DNA from: Bacillus sp. T3
Lineage (GTDB): Bacteria; Bacillota; Bacilli; Bacillales; Cytobacillaceae
Direction of reading: 5' to 3'
Assembly: GCF_033449965.1 (NCBI RefSeq)
Contig: NZ_CP137761.1
Coordinates: 1,736,001 to 1,800,000, forward strand
DNA length: 64,000 bases
The notes beneath the pieces were generated by a model. The model searched no databases, was not told the DNA's origin, and was given only the letters and a program-made list of their open reading frames with translations. This document shows positions 7,334 through 15,921 of this stretch, piece by piece. Every line of letters starts with the position of its first letter. Position 1 is the stretch's first letter. The translations under genes were made by a program, and so were the position numbers.

Positions 7334-8179
7334 ATGAAAGAGAACCATCGTAAGGTCTTAATAAAAATTCAAGAGGCTGACAGCATCCTGATCGGTGCAA
7401 GTAACGGCCTTTCCATTTCGGAAGGTATTCATATTTTTGCGGATGATACATCTTTTCAAGAGAATTTTGGCGATTTCCGTGAAAAGTACGGTTTTCGAAG
7501 CATTATACAGGGATGCTTCTTTCCATACCCTTCTGTGGAAAAAAAGTGGGCTTTCTTTAGTCGTATGTACGAATATTTTTTAATCAACAGAGAAGCCAGT
7601 CCAGTGATGAAGAACCTTTATGAACTGGTGAAAGATAAAAATTATTTTGTGGTTACCTCTAATATCGACGCTCATTTTACACAGGCAGGTTTTCAAAAGG
7701 AACGCCTCTTCGAAATAGAAGGCAATTGTCGGAATCTGCAATGCTCACATGGTTGCCATAATCGAATTTACCCAGGCGACGATGTCTTACGCAAAATGGC
7801 ACAAAACCAAGAGAACGGAAAAGTTCCTTCGGATCTTATTCCAAAATGTTCTGAGTGTGGAGGCCAAATGCAAGTCCATATCGAAGTCGATCGAAATTTT
7901 CTAAGAGACCAGAACTGGCAAGCTAGCTTCGAGGCTTATCAGGATTTTATCGAGAAAGCCCATGGTAAAAAATTAGTCCTGTTGGAATTAGGCGTGGGTG
8001 CCAGAAATCAAATGATTAAAGCCCCCTTTATGAATGTAACCAATCATGAGGAAAATGCTACCTACATTACTTTTAATAAAGGCGGCGAGCTTTATATTCC
8101 AGATGCCATTGCTGCTAAATCAATTGGAATCGATGGCAATATTGCGGAAGTGTTACAGCAATTAGTTCAGATGAAATAA
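7334..8179 (+). CDS. Class-M-like sirtuin 2
   Basis: Paralogue of the upstream sirtuin, 281 residues. It keeps the NAD-binding loop (GASNGLSISEG, 21-31), TSNID (108-112) and four zinc cysteines (C137, C141, C172, C175). The position that is catalytic His in Sir2 deacylases and Gln in SirTM is Glu129 here (IEGN), so the reaction may differ or activity may be lost. GGAGG precedes ATG 7334. The gene follows sirtuin 1 without a visible terminator and precedes the HD gene by 40 bases, so co-transcription is likely. No macrodomain, GcvH-L or LplA partner gene is present nearby. Confidence 0.85.
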   Translation: MKENHRKVLIKIQEADSILIGASNGLSISEGIHIFADDTSFQENFGDFREKYGFRSIIQGCFFPYPSVEKKWAFFSRMYEYFLINREASPVMKNLYELVKDKNYFVVTSNIDAHFTQAGFQKERLFEIEGNCRNLQCSHGCHNRIYPGDDVLRKMAQNQENGKVPSDLIPKCSECGGQMQVHIEVDRNFLRDQNWQASFEAYQDFIEKAHGKKLVLLELGVGARNQMIKAPFMNVTNHEENATYITFNKGGELYIPDAIAAKSIGIDGNIAEVLQQLVQMK

Positions 8180-8219
8180 GCTGATTCAATGTATTTGAAA
8201 ACAGGGGAGGGAATGAAAG

Positions 8220-8798
8220 GTGTTTCTAGATAATGTTTTGAATGAACCTGTCTGCCAGCCAATCAAAAAGCTTTATGAACAATGGTATAAATACATGGAA
8301 CAAAATGTAGAGTTTTGGCTGCCGGATAGTGAATGGCATACGAAAACCCATTGCGCTCGAGTGCTATTGCTGGCACTCCTCCTCGGACATCAAAAAAATC
8401 TAAGTGATGAAGAAATGGATGCACTGGGAATGGCGGCTATTTTCCATGATTCCCGTCGCCTTGATGATGGGATTGATAAGGGACATGGTGGTCGTGCGGC
8501 AGAGTATTACAAAGATTTTTGCCGTGAGCACGATTTGCCCTATAATGCCGCGACCTACTACATCACCTATTACCATGACCAAGATGATTCCCGTGGTTTG
8601 TCAGAGATTACAAAGTCCATTAGTTTAAGTGAACGGGGCGTGCTGCTGTATCAGATTTTCAAGGATGCCGACGCACTGGATCGTTTCCGTCTGGGCCCTA
8701 ATGCATTGAATTTAAATTTTCTTCGGACAGAAGAAGCACACGGACTTGTTGACTTTGCAAAATATCTCTTACAGAAAAGTAGTGAAACTAATTTGTGA
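8220..8798 (+). CDS. HD-domain phosphohydrolase-like protein
   Basis: This 192-residue all-helical protein has the metal-binding pattern of HD hydrolases: H44 (HTKTHCARV), H76-D77 (AAIFHDSRR), H119-D120 (YYHDQDD) and D149/D151 (FKDADALDRF). The family cleaves phosphoester or nucleotide bonds. GTG 8220 has GGGAGGG upstream. It sits between two sirtuins and pncB in one apparent operon. A role on an NAD or ADP-ribose product is attractive but is only inferred from position. I do not recognise a named orthologue. Confidence 0.75.
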   Translation: MFLDNVLNEPVCQPIKKLYEQWYKYMEQNVEFWLPDSEWHTKTHCARVLLLALLLGHQKNLSDEEMDALGMAAIFHDSRRLDDGIDKGHGGRAAEYYKDFCREHDLPYNAATYYITYYHDQDDSRGLSEITKSISLSERGVLLYQIFKDADALDRFRLGPNALNLNFLRTEEAHGLVDFAKYLLQKSSETNL

Positions 8799-8871
8799 AA
8801 CTATAGAGAGAAAGAGCTTACTTATTGTGAGCAAGTCCGAGCATATTTTGCTAGCATAGGAGGAAAGTGTT

Positions 8872-10335
8872 ATGAACAAGTATATCGATGATAGTTTTGC
8901 CCTGCACACGGACTTGTATCAAATCAATATGGCAGAATCCTACTGGGAAGATAATATGCATACAAAAAAGGCTGTATTCGAATTGTATTTTCGAAAATTA
9001 CCATTTGGAAACGGTTATGCGATCTTTGCAGGGTTGGAACGTATCATCCATTATCTTCAAACCTTTCAATTTTCTGAGAGCGATTTGGATTATTTAAAAG
9101 AACTAGGCTATCAAGAAGACTATGTTGATTTTTTACGAACGATCCGTTTTACAGGGTCTGTTCGTGCAATGAAAGAAGGGGAAGTTGTATTTGGCAACGA
9201 ACCCCTTCTTCGTGTCGAAGCACCGCTTGCCGAAGCACAACTCATCGAGACCGCCTTGCTAAATATTGTGAACTATCAAACACTTATCGCAACTAAAGCT
9301 TCCCGAATTAAACAAGCCGCGGGTGACCAACCTGTATTAGAGTTTGGTACTAGGCGCGCACATGAATTCGATGCCGCATTATGGGGGACAAGAGCTGCTT
9401 ATATTGGCGGGTTCTCAGGCACAAGCAATGTCCGGGCAGGAAAACGATTTGGCCTTCCTGTCTCTGGAACCCATGCTCATTCTTTTGTTCAAGCATATCG
9501 AGATGAATACACCGCTTTCCATAAATATGCAAAACGTCACAAAAATTGTGTCTTCTTAGTGGATACCTATGACACTCTAAAATCAGGTGTTCCTTCGGCG
9601 ATCAAAGTAGCGAATGAACTGGGCAGAAACATAAATTTTGCAGGTATTCGGTTAGATAGTGGAGATCTAGCTTACCTTTCCAAAGAAGCAAGAAAGTTAT
9701 TGGATCAAGCAGGATTTTTTGATACGAAAATATTTGCTTCGAATGATTTAGATGAACATACTATTATGAGCTTAAACGCTCAAGGAGCGAAAATCGATGC
9801 ATGGGGAGTCGGTACTAAAGCCATAACCGCTTTCGACCAACCAGCTTTAGGCGCTGTGTACAAGCTGGTCTCCATTGAAGATGAAAACGGGCAGATGAGA
9901 GATACCATCAAAATTTCTGCATGTCCTGAAAAAGTCACGACACCAGGATTAAAGAAAGTATATCGTATTATCAATAATTTTACGCAAAAGTCAGAAGGAG
10001 ATTATGTCGCCTTAAGCTTCGAACAACCAGATAAAGAAGCCAAGCTCTATATGTTTCATCCTGTGCATACGTACATTGGAAAATTCGTGACCAATTTTAC
10101 GGTCAAAGACTTGCACGAAGATATTTTCGAACATGGTACACTTTTGTATGAATTTCCGAAGGTACAAGTGATACAATCTTACGCACAACAACAACTAAAT
10201 CTTTTATGGGAAGAGTACAAACGTTCTTTAAATCCAGCAGAATATCCTGTGGTATTAAGTCAAGCTTGTTGGGACAACAAAATGAAAAACATAGGAGAAG
10301 CAAAAGAACACAACCTAAAATCTGTACCCTTATAA
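8872..10335 (+). CDS. pncB: Nicotinate phosphoribosyltransferase
   Basis: PncB joins nicotinate and phosphoribosyl pyrophosphate to give nicotinate mononucleotide, the rate-setting step of NAD salvage. The 487-residue protein has the family opening (LHTDLYQINMAESYW), the central block ALNIVNYQT-(n)-KASRI, the EFGTRRAH segment around residues 158-165, and the phosphate-site region GIRLDSGDL. AGGAGG precedes ATG 8872. It lies between the HD gene and nicotinamidase, so the operon links nicotinamide release to re-use. Confidence 0.95.
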   Translation: MNKYIDDSFALHTDLYQINMAESYWEDNMHTKKAVFELYFRKLPFGNGYAIFAGLERIIHYLQTFQFSESDLDYLKELGYQEDYVDFLRTIRFTGSVRAMKEGEVVFGNEPLLRVEAPLAEAQLIETALLNIVNYQTLIATKASRIKQAAGDQPVLEFGTRRAHEFDAALWGTRAAYIGGFSGTSNVRAGKRFGLPVSGTHAHSFVQAYRDEYTAFHKYAKRHKNCVFLVDTYDTLKSGVPSAIKVANELGRNINFAGIRLDSGDLAYLSKEARKLLDQAGFFDTKIFASNDLDEHTIMSLNAQGAKIDAWGVGTKAITAFDQPALGAVYKLVSIEDENGQMRDTIKISACPEKVTTPGLKKVYRIINNFTQKSEGDYVALSFEQPDKEAKLYMFHPVHTYIGKFVTNFTVKDLHEDIFEHGTLLYEFPKVQVIQSYAQQQLNLLWEEYKRSLNPAEYPVVLSQACWDNKMKNIGEAKEHNLKSVPL

Positions 10336-10357
10336 ATTAATTTGGGAGTTGGATTAA

Positions 10358-10899
10358 ATGGCAAAGGAAGCCTTATTAATTGTTGATATGAGTAATGATT
10401 TTGTAGCTGATCATGGAACATTAACTGCTGGTAAGCCTGCACAAGAAATAGTTCCTTATATTAAGGAATTGGCGACAAGATTTTTAACAGAGGGAAATGT
10501 AGTTGTAGTAACCATGGATGCACACCAACCAAATGATCCACACTTTGAATTATGGCCACCGCATAATATTGTGGATACAGAAGGACAACAGTTGTACGGG
10601 GAATTATATGACTGGTATCAAAATAATAAAGATAATGAAAATGCATTTATACACCCAAAACGAACTATAATGCATTCTTTAAAACAGATTTGGCTCAAAC
10701 TTTAAGAAATTTTGGAGTAGAAAAGGTTCATACTGTTGGAGTATGTACGGATATTTGTGACTTTTTAACAGTTGCAGGTGCAGACGCAGAGGGATTCAAA
10801 ACAGCCATTCATAAACGAGGTGTAGCAACATTTACGGACCTTGGAGAAACAATGGTAAACCATATGAAACTTTGTTTCCATACTGAAATTATTGAATAA
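10358..10899 (+). pseudogene. pncA: Nicotinamidase (PncA-type), single-base frameshift
   Basis: PncA hydrolyses nicotinamide to nicotinate. Catalytic Asp10 (LIVDMSNDF), metal ligands D54, H56 and H69, and the nucleophile motif VGVCTDICD are all present, but in two frames. The first frame runs to about 10662. The second continues NYNAFFKTDLAQTLRNFG... to 10899. Adding one base after CG at 10661-10662 restores about 180 residues, the normal length. Only 22 bases separate it from pncB. If the frameshift is real, the operon has lost its nicotinamidase, and the hydrolase at 3283 could be a substitute. Confidence 0.85.
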
Positions 10900-10929
10900 A
10901 CAACAAACACAATTAGGTCGGTGAAATAC

Positions 10930-11208
10930 ATGATTGACTTTTTAGAACGAATTAATGAACTCTCGAGAAAGCAGAATGAAGATGGATTAACAAATGCTGA
11001 AAAAGTTGAACAACAGGTGCTTCGGGAAGACTATTTACGGGCAATACGTGGACAAGTGCTCCATACTTTCTCAGGAATGAAGATACTGGATCCACTTGGA
11101 AATGATGTAACACCCCAAAAAGTCCGCAAGTTAAATACAAAAGATGAATTAAAAGAATGGGAGAATAAAGGTGAAAGATTATTTAGTAAAAGCCATTGCT
11201 CACAATAA
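10930..11208 (+). CDS. UPF0291/DUF896 protein (YnzC-like)
   Basis: This small helical protein of Firmicutes has the family core INELSRKQNEDGLTNAEKVE, then LREDYLRAIRGQV and DPLGNDVTP. ATG 10930 is preferred over the GTG at 10921 because GGTG then serves as its ribosome site. The protein is about 15 residues longer than B. subtilis YnzC at its C-terminus, and that tail overlaps the start of hslO by 38 bases, so the two genes are probably translationally coupled. The molecular role is not established. Confidence 0.8.
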   Translation: MIDFLERINELSRKQNEDGLTNAEKVEQQVLREDYLRAIRGQVLHTFSGMKILDPLGNDVTPQKVRKLNTKDELKEWENKGERLFSKSHCSQ

Positions 11209-12052
11209 ACAAGTGCGTGCATATGCCGCTATTACAACGGAAACGATTGAGGAAGCAAGACAACGCCATAATTTGCAAGTGGTTTCTTCTGTTGTTCTAG
11301 GACGTTCTATGACAGCTGGAGTCATACTTGGTGCCATGCTAAAAGGAGAGGAAAAACTAACTATAAAAATGAATGGTGGAGGACCAATTGGAACCATCTT
11401 AGTGGATGCAAATGCCAAGGGTGAAGTGAGAGGGTATGTTTCAAATCCCCAAGCGTACGCTGAGGTGAATCAGCAGGGATTACTTGATTTTAAATCAGTG
11501 GTGGGCACGAATGGAACCCTTTCCGTTACCAAAGATATTGGCTTGAATCACCCGTTCATTGGTCAGGTTCCCATTACGTCGGGTGAAATCGGTGAGGATT
11601 TTGCTTCTTATCTATTTCATTCAGAACAAGTTCCTTCCTCTGTTGGTGTAGGTGTACTAGTAAACCCTGACTCTACCATTCAAGCTGCTGGTGGTTTTAT
11701 TATTCAGCTGATGCCAAACACTGAAGAAGAGACGATTCGTTTAATTGAAGAACGTTTAAAAACGATGCCTTCCATTTCTTCGAGATTAAAGCAAGGGATT
11801 ACACCAGAACAAATTCTTAAACAATTACTTGGTGAAGAAAATGTCAGCATTCTTGAAACAATGCCAATTGAATTTCAATGTGAATGCTCTAGAGATAGAA
11901 TCTCGAACGCTATTTTTAGTCTAGGAAGCGAAGAAATCCAAGATATGATCAATACGGATGGACAGGCTGAAGCACAATGCCATTTTTGTAATGAAAGCTA
12001 CTATTATAGTAAAGAGGATTTAGAAACATTATTAAAAATGGGCGTTTCATAG
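11171..12052 (+). CDS. hslO: Hsp33 redox-regulated chaperone
   Basis: Hsp33 is a cytoplasmic holdase that becomes active when oxidation releases zinc from its four cysteines. All four are here: C237-x-C239 and C270-x2-C273. The 293-residue length is normal. The start is GTG 11171 inside the YnzC-like gene, preceded by GGGAGA. A terminator follows at 12092. Its place at the end of the sirtuin-pncB unit, with no terminator between, suggests it may share that transcript. Confidence 0.95.
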   Translation: MKDYLVKAIAHNKQVRAYAAITTETIEEARQRHNLQVVSSVVLGRSMTAGVILGAMLKGEEKLTIKMNGGGPIGTILVDANAKGEVRGYVSNPQAYAEVNQQGLLDFKSVVGTNGTLSVTKDIGLNHPFIGQVPITSGEIGEDFASYLFHSEQVPSSVGVGVLVNPDSTIQAAGGFIIQLMPNTEEETIRLIEERLKTMPSISSRLKQGITPEQILKQLLGEENVSILETMPIEFQCECSRDRISNAIFSLGSEEIQDMINTDGQAEAQCHFCNESYYYSKEDLETLLKMGVS

Positions 12053-12091
12053 AGTGCAAAGGAAGAGTAAACCATATTATAATCTTACCTT

Positions 12092-12117
12092 CCCCTGGCA
12101 GCAGGGGTTATTTTTTT
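12092..12117 (+). terminator. Terminator after hslO
   Basis: CCCCTG (12092-12097), loop GCAG, CAGGGG (12102-12107), then a T run. Confidence 0.8.
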
Positions 12118-12153
12118 GATAGAAAGTATTATAGAAAGATAGGAGAAAAACAA

Positions 12154-13269
12154 ATGGAGAAAGCACCAAAAGACACACGTGTAGTTGTAGGAATGTCAGG
12201 CGGGGTCGATTCTTCCGTTGCTGCACTGCTCCTAAAAGAGCAAGGTTATAACGTAATTGGAATATTCATGAAGAACTGGGACGATACGGACGAATTTGGT
12301 GTTTGTACGGCGACAGAAGATTATGAGGACGTTATCCGCGTTTGCAATCAATTGGATATCCCCTATTATTCTGTGAGTTTTGAAAAGCAGTATTGGGACA
12401 AGGTATTCACCTATTTTTTAGAGGAATATAAGTCAGGAAGAACGCCAAATCCAGATGTAATATGCAATAAGGAAATCAAATTCAAGGCATTTTTAGATCA
12501 TGCCATGAGTCTTGGAGCCGATTATGTAGCTACGGGACATTATGCACGGGTGGTCAGGGAAAACGGTAAAGTTCACATGTTAAGAGGGAAAGATGAAAAT
12601 AAGGATCAAACCTATTTTCTAAATCAATTAACGGAGGAGCAGTTAAATAAGGTGTTATTCCCAATAGGCGATATCGAAAAACCAAAAGTAAGGGAAATAG
12701 CTGCCGAAGCAAATTTGGCAACAGCATCCAAAAAAGACAGCACAGGAATCTGCTTCATTGGTGAACGGAATTTTAAGCAATTCTTAAGTGGTTATTTGCC
12801 TGCACAAAAGGGGAATATGGAAACATACGACGGCAAAGTTGTCGGACATCATGATGGTTTAATGTACTATACAATTGGACAGAGGCATGGATTGGGGATT
12901 GGAGGCAATGGTGATCCTTGGTTTGTAATAGGAAAGGATATAGAAAGGAATGTATTAGTTGTTGGACAGGGTTTCCACAACGAAATGCTATATTCGGATA
13001 GCCTAATTGCAGATGATGTAAGCTGGATTTCAAAGGGTATTATAACAGAAACATTTGAATGTACGGCAAAATTCCGCTATCGCCAACAGGACAATAAAGT
13101 AACGGTAGAAGTGTTGGGTGATTCCAATGTTAAAGTCACTTTCCACGAACCCATTCGTGCCATAACGCCTGGACAAGCAGTTGTTTTTTATCAAGGAGAA
13201 GAATGCCTCGGTGGAGGAATTATTAACGAAGTGTATCGGGACGACAAACAATTAACCTATGTAGGATAA
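12154..13269 (+). CDS. mnmA: tRNA-specific 2-thiouridylase
   Basis: MnmA thiolates U34 of tRNAs for Lys, Glu and Gln, using sulfur relayed from a cysteine desulfurase. The protein has 371 residues, the PP-loop GMSGGVDSS (13-21) and the two catalytic cysteines C104 (DVICN) and C200 (TGICFIGE). RBS TAGGAG precedes ATG 12154. It stands alone after a terminator. Confidence 0.95.
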   Translation: MEKAPKDTRVVVGMSGGVDSSVAALLLKEQGYNVIGIFMKNWDDTDEFGVCTATEDYEDVIRVCNQLDIPYYSVSFEKQYWDKVFTYFLEEYKSGRTPNPDVICNKEIKFKAFLDHAMSLGADYVATGHYARVVRENGKVHMLRGKDENKDQTYFLNQLTEEQLNKVLFPIGDIEKPKVREIAAEANLATASKKDSTGICFIGERNFKQFLSGYLPAQKGNMETYDGKVVGHHDGLMYYTIGQRHGLGIGGNGDPWFVIGKDIERNVLVVGQGFHNEMLYSDSLIADDVSWISKGIITETFECTAKFRYRQQDNKVTVEVLGDSNVKVTFHEPIRAITPGQAVVFYQGEECLGGGIINEVYRDDKQLTYVG

Positions 13270-13438
13270 CGGAGAAGCTGAAACAAAAAGCTGTCTCCAG
13301 TTTCGACCAAAAACCGTTATTTGATATAGAAAATGTTTTGGGTGATTAATTTAAGGTTTAAGGAATTAATGACATTACTCAGATGATTGAAGAGAATTTA
13401 TTTTGATTTTTTCTTCTTATAGATTATTTCAAACTATT

Positions 13439-13468
13439 AAATGGTGCTCAGGAGTGGGTGCCATTTTT
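13439..13468 (+). repeat. Short hairpin repeat, family C copy 1
   Basis: AAATGGTGC pairs with GTGCCATTT around TCAGGAGTGG, followed by T-rich DNA. A second copy lies at 18403 with compensating changes in the stem and a shared downstream TTTTTTCTT...CAAC stretch. It may be a terminator-type element. Confidence 0.5.
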
Positions 13469-13680
13469 CATATTTAAAAAATTTTTTCTTGATCAACAAT
13501 CGGGCGCCCTTTAATTGAGTAACGCTTATAAAAAGTACGGTGACAGAATAATACAATTTCAATTAGCAACATATGTAATTAGATTATTGATTTAGAGATT
13601 GTTTTATAAAGAGTACTTTAAACTTGTAATAATGAAGGGTTTAACAAAACGATATACGAAAATTTAAATAATCATAGAAT

Positions 13681-13722
13681 TAGGCTGAGTTTTCTTGTGA
13701 AAGAACTCAGCCTATTTTCAAT
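13681..13722. terminator. Isolated strong hairpin in non-coding DNA
   Basis: TAGGCTGAGTT (13681-13691) pairs perfectly with AACTCAGCCTA (13704-13714), followed by TTTTC. No intact gene ends just before it on either strand, so it may mark a decayed gene. Confidence 0.6.
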
Positions 13723-14214
13723 TTTTAATTTTGCCCTCAATACGAATTTAATCCATTGCTATCGTTTCTAGTCCATTACCTCAGACAAGAGAAAAGTATA
13801 TAAACGGTAAAATTGTTATTGATTTTGTATTTGTATCTATTGATTTAATCGTACATCTCCATTCAAATAATAATCCGTTGTCCAAAGGTGACCGCCACTA
13901 CTATCAATACTAAATCTATTTCATAAATCTAATTGTAGTTTGTTAATATTTGGTGCTACTTGAGGTTATTCGTCTAGAATATGATCTTCTAAAAATGGTT
14001 TGTATGAATTACAGTCGATAAATAATTGACCTCATAGGAACTAATCAAAACTGTAATATCTTTCTCTGTAACTGACTCATTTGTTTCCATATTTACAAAT
14101 GCCTTTAATTCCTAACTTTTCCAATTGGGACCTTTTTCCCCTTCCCTGAGATGTATAAAGTTTATTCCTTTTAATGACGTTCACAAAATTTACTTTTTTA
14201 TACTAAAAAAATGA
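13723..14214. other. AT-rich non-coding stretch
   Basis: No convincing gene. On the minus strand around 13840-13900 a short frame reads SGGHLWTTDYYLNGDVRL before stops, which could be a remnant of a secreted protein. I cannot identify it. Confidence 0.4.
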
Positions 14215-14288
14215 TTGAAACTTTTTATATATATGGTATTTTTATAAGTGTTCTCATATGATGAGATTATATCTCATATTATGAGATA
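14215..14288 (+). promoter_or_regulatory. aspA promoter with two operator dyads
   Basis: TTGAAA (14215-14220) and TATTTT (14237-14242), 16 bases apart, form a candidate promoter. Just downstream, CTCAT-N3-ATGAG occurs twice (14253-14265 and 14273-14285) with centres 20 bases apart, on the same face of the helix. The second extends to eight-base arms (TATCTCAT/ATGAGATA). The IclR-family gene at 17299 is the likely regulator by position. Confidence 0.6.
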
Positions 14289-14358
14289 TAATTAAAAAAG
14301 GAGGCAATGACAACTTAATTGTTTGAAATCATTAAAATTAATATTGGAGGGCGAAAAA

Positions 14359-15792
14359 ATGAGAAAAGAAAAAGATTCTCTTGGTGAATTGTTAATAGAG
14401 GATGAGAAATATTACGGAATTCAAACAGAGAGAGCATGTGCGAATTTTCCTGTATCTAGAATTTATGTAGGATTGTACCCAAAAATAATTAAAGCAGTTG
14501 CCCTTTTAAAGAAAGCTGCAGCAATGGCGAACTCCAAAATTGGAATGTTAGATCCTAAGATTTCAAAAGTAATTTGCCTTGCAGCTGATGAAATTGTTGA
14601 TGGAAAGATGTCAGATCAATTTCCATTGGATATTTATCATGGCGGGGGAGGAACCTCTTTAAACATGAATGTTAACGAAGTCATAGCAAATAGAGCTAAT
14701 GAGTTGTTAACAGGAAAAAAAGGGTATGAAAAAGTTCATCCTAATACTCATGTAAACATGGCTCAATCAACAAATGATGTTATTCCTAGTGCAATTCATA
14801 TTGCATGTTACTCCTATATTGAAGAGTTAATACCTGTTCTGGAACAATTAGAAAAAGAATTAGAAAATAAAATGATAGAGTTTGAAAATATCGTGAAAAT
14901 TGGTAGAACATGTTTACAAGATGCTGTTCCCCTTACATTGGGTCAGCAATTTAGCGGTTATAAATACTTTATTTCTCGAAATATTGCAGAGGTAAAAGAA
15001 GTACAAAAGCAGTGTTTACCACTTCCATTAGGTGCAACAGCTGTTGGAACAGGCCTTGGGGCATATCCAGGTTATTTAGAAAATGTATATGAGATTTTAC
15101 CGACAGTTCTTGCTGTTCCTTTTTATAAAAGTGAAAATTTCTTTGATAGCCTCCAAAATGGGGATTTCTATCTAAAAGTATCATCTGTCTTGAGGGGGCT
15201 TGCTACAGGTTTATCAAAGATGGCCAGTGATTTTAGATTGCTATCTTCGGGTCCACGTGCTGGTTTATCTGAGATTACACTTCCATCTGTACAGCCTGGT
15301 TCATCAATTATGCCTGGAAAGGTGAATCCAGTTATACCTGAAATGGTTATGCAAGTATGTTTCCAAGTTTACGGAAATGACACTGCTATCATGATGGCAG
15401 CTGACCGAGGTGAATTGGACCTAAATGTTTGGGAACCACTTATCATACAAAATCTTTTTAATTCATTTGAGTTGTTAAATAATTGCATTACATTATTTAT
15501 TGACAAATGCATAATTGGTATTGGTGCAAATATCGAGATTTGCGAGAATAATGCTCATTCTTCATTAGCACTATCAACTGTTATAGCAGCTTTATTTGGA
15601 TATGAAGAAGCTAGTAAAGTGGCAAAAGAAGCACATTTGAAAAATTGCACAATTAAAGAAATTGTTATAGAGAAGGGTATTCTCTCTGAAGGAGAAGCTG
15701 ATTTATTGCTTAATCCGTTACAATTATCTAATCCTGAAAAAAGCGGGGAAATATTTGCTAGCTTTAAAAATATGCACGGACATGACAAGTAG
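14359..15792 (+). CDS. aspA: Aspartate ammonia-lyase (aspartase)
   Basis: It converts aspartate to fumarate and ammonia. The 477-residue product has the superfamily motifs GGGGTSLNMN (95-104), QSTNDVIP (136-143) and the flexible loop GSSIMPGKVNP (314-324) with the catalytic serine. ATG 14359 is preceded by TTGGAGGGCG, so the TTG 36 bases earlier is not needed. Fumarase class II shares these motifs, but pairing with a Dcu carrier favours aspartase. Confidence 0.85.
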   Translation: MRKEKDSLGELLIEDEKYYGIQTERACANFPVSRIYVGLYPKIIKAVALLKKAAAMANSKIGMLDPKISKVICLAADEIVDGKMSDQFPLDIYHGGGGTSLNMNVNEVIANRANELLTGKKGYEKVHPNTHVNMAQSTNDVIPSAIHIACYSYIEELIPVLEQLEKELENKMIEFENIVKIGRTCLQDAVPLTLGQQFSGYKYFISRNIAEVKEVQKQCLPLPLGATAVGTGLGAYPGYLENVYEILPTVLAVPFYKSENFFDSLQNGDFYLKVSSVLRGLATGLSKMASDFRLLSSGPRAGLSEITLPSVQPGSSIMPGKVNPVIPEMVMQVCFQVYGNDTAIMMAADRGELDLNVWEPLIIQNLFNSFELLNNCITLFIDKCIIGIGANIEICENNAHSSLALSTVIAALFGYEEASKVAKEAHLKNCTIKEIVIEKGILSEGEADLLLNPLQLSNPEKSGEIFASFKNMHGHDK

Positions 15793-15921
15793 AAACAAAT
15801 TTTACTAGTTTATAGTTGAATTTTAAAAGTATAGATGTAGGCATCCGAGAATCAATTAAAAAAGAAAGTGTATGTAAGTTACTGATTAAAACAAAATATT
15901 CTCGTTTGGAGGAAAGGCATC

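Noticed and set aside
6331..8179. Sirtuin pair considered as a Thoeris- or DSR-type phage defence pair
   Set aside because: There is no TIR, SLOG/ThsA membrane part or long effector domain. Sequence motifs fit the SirTM branch, so defence is only one possible role.
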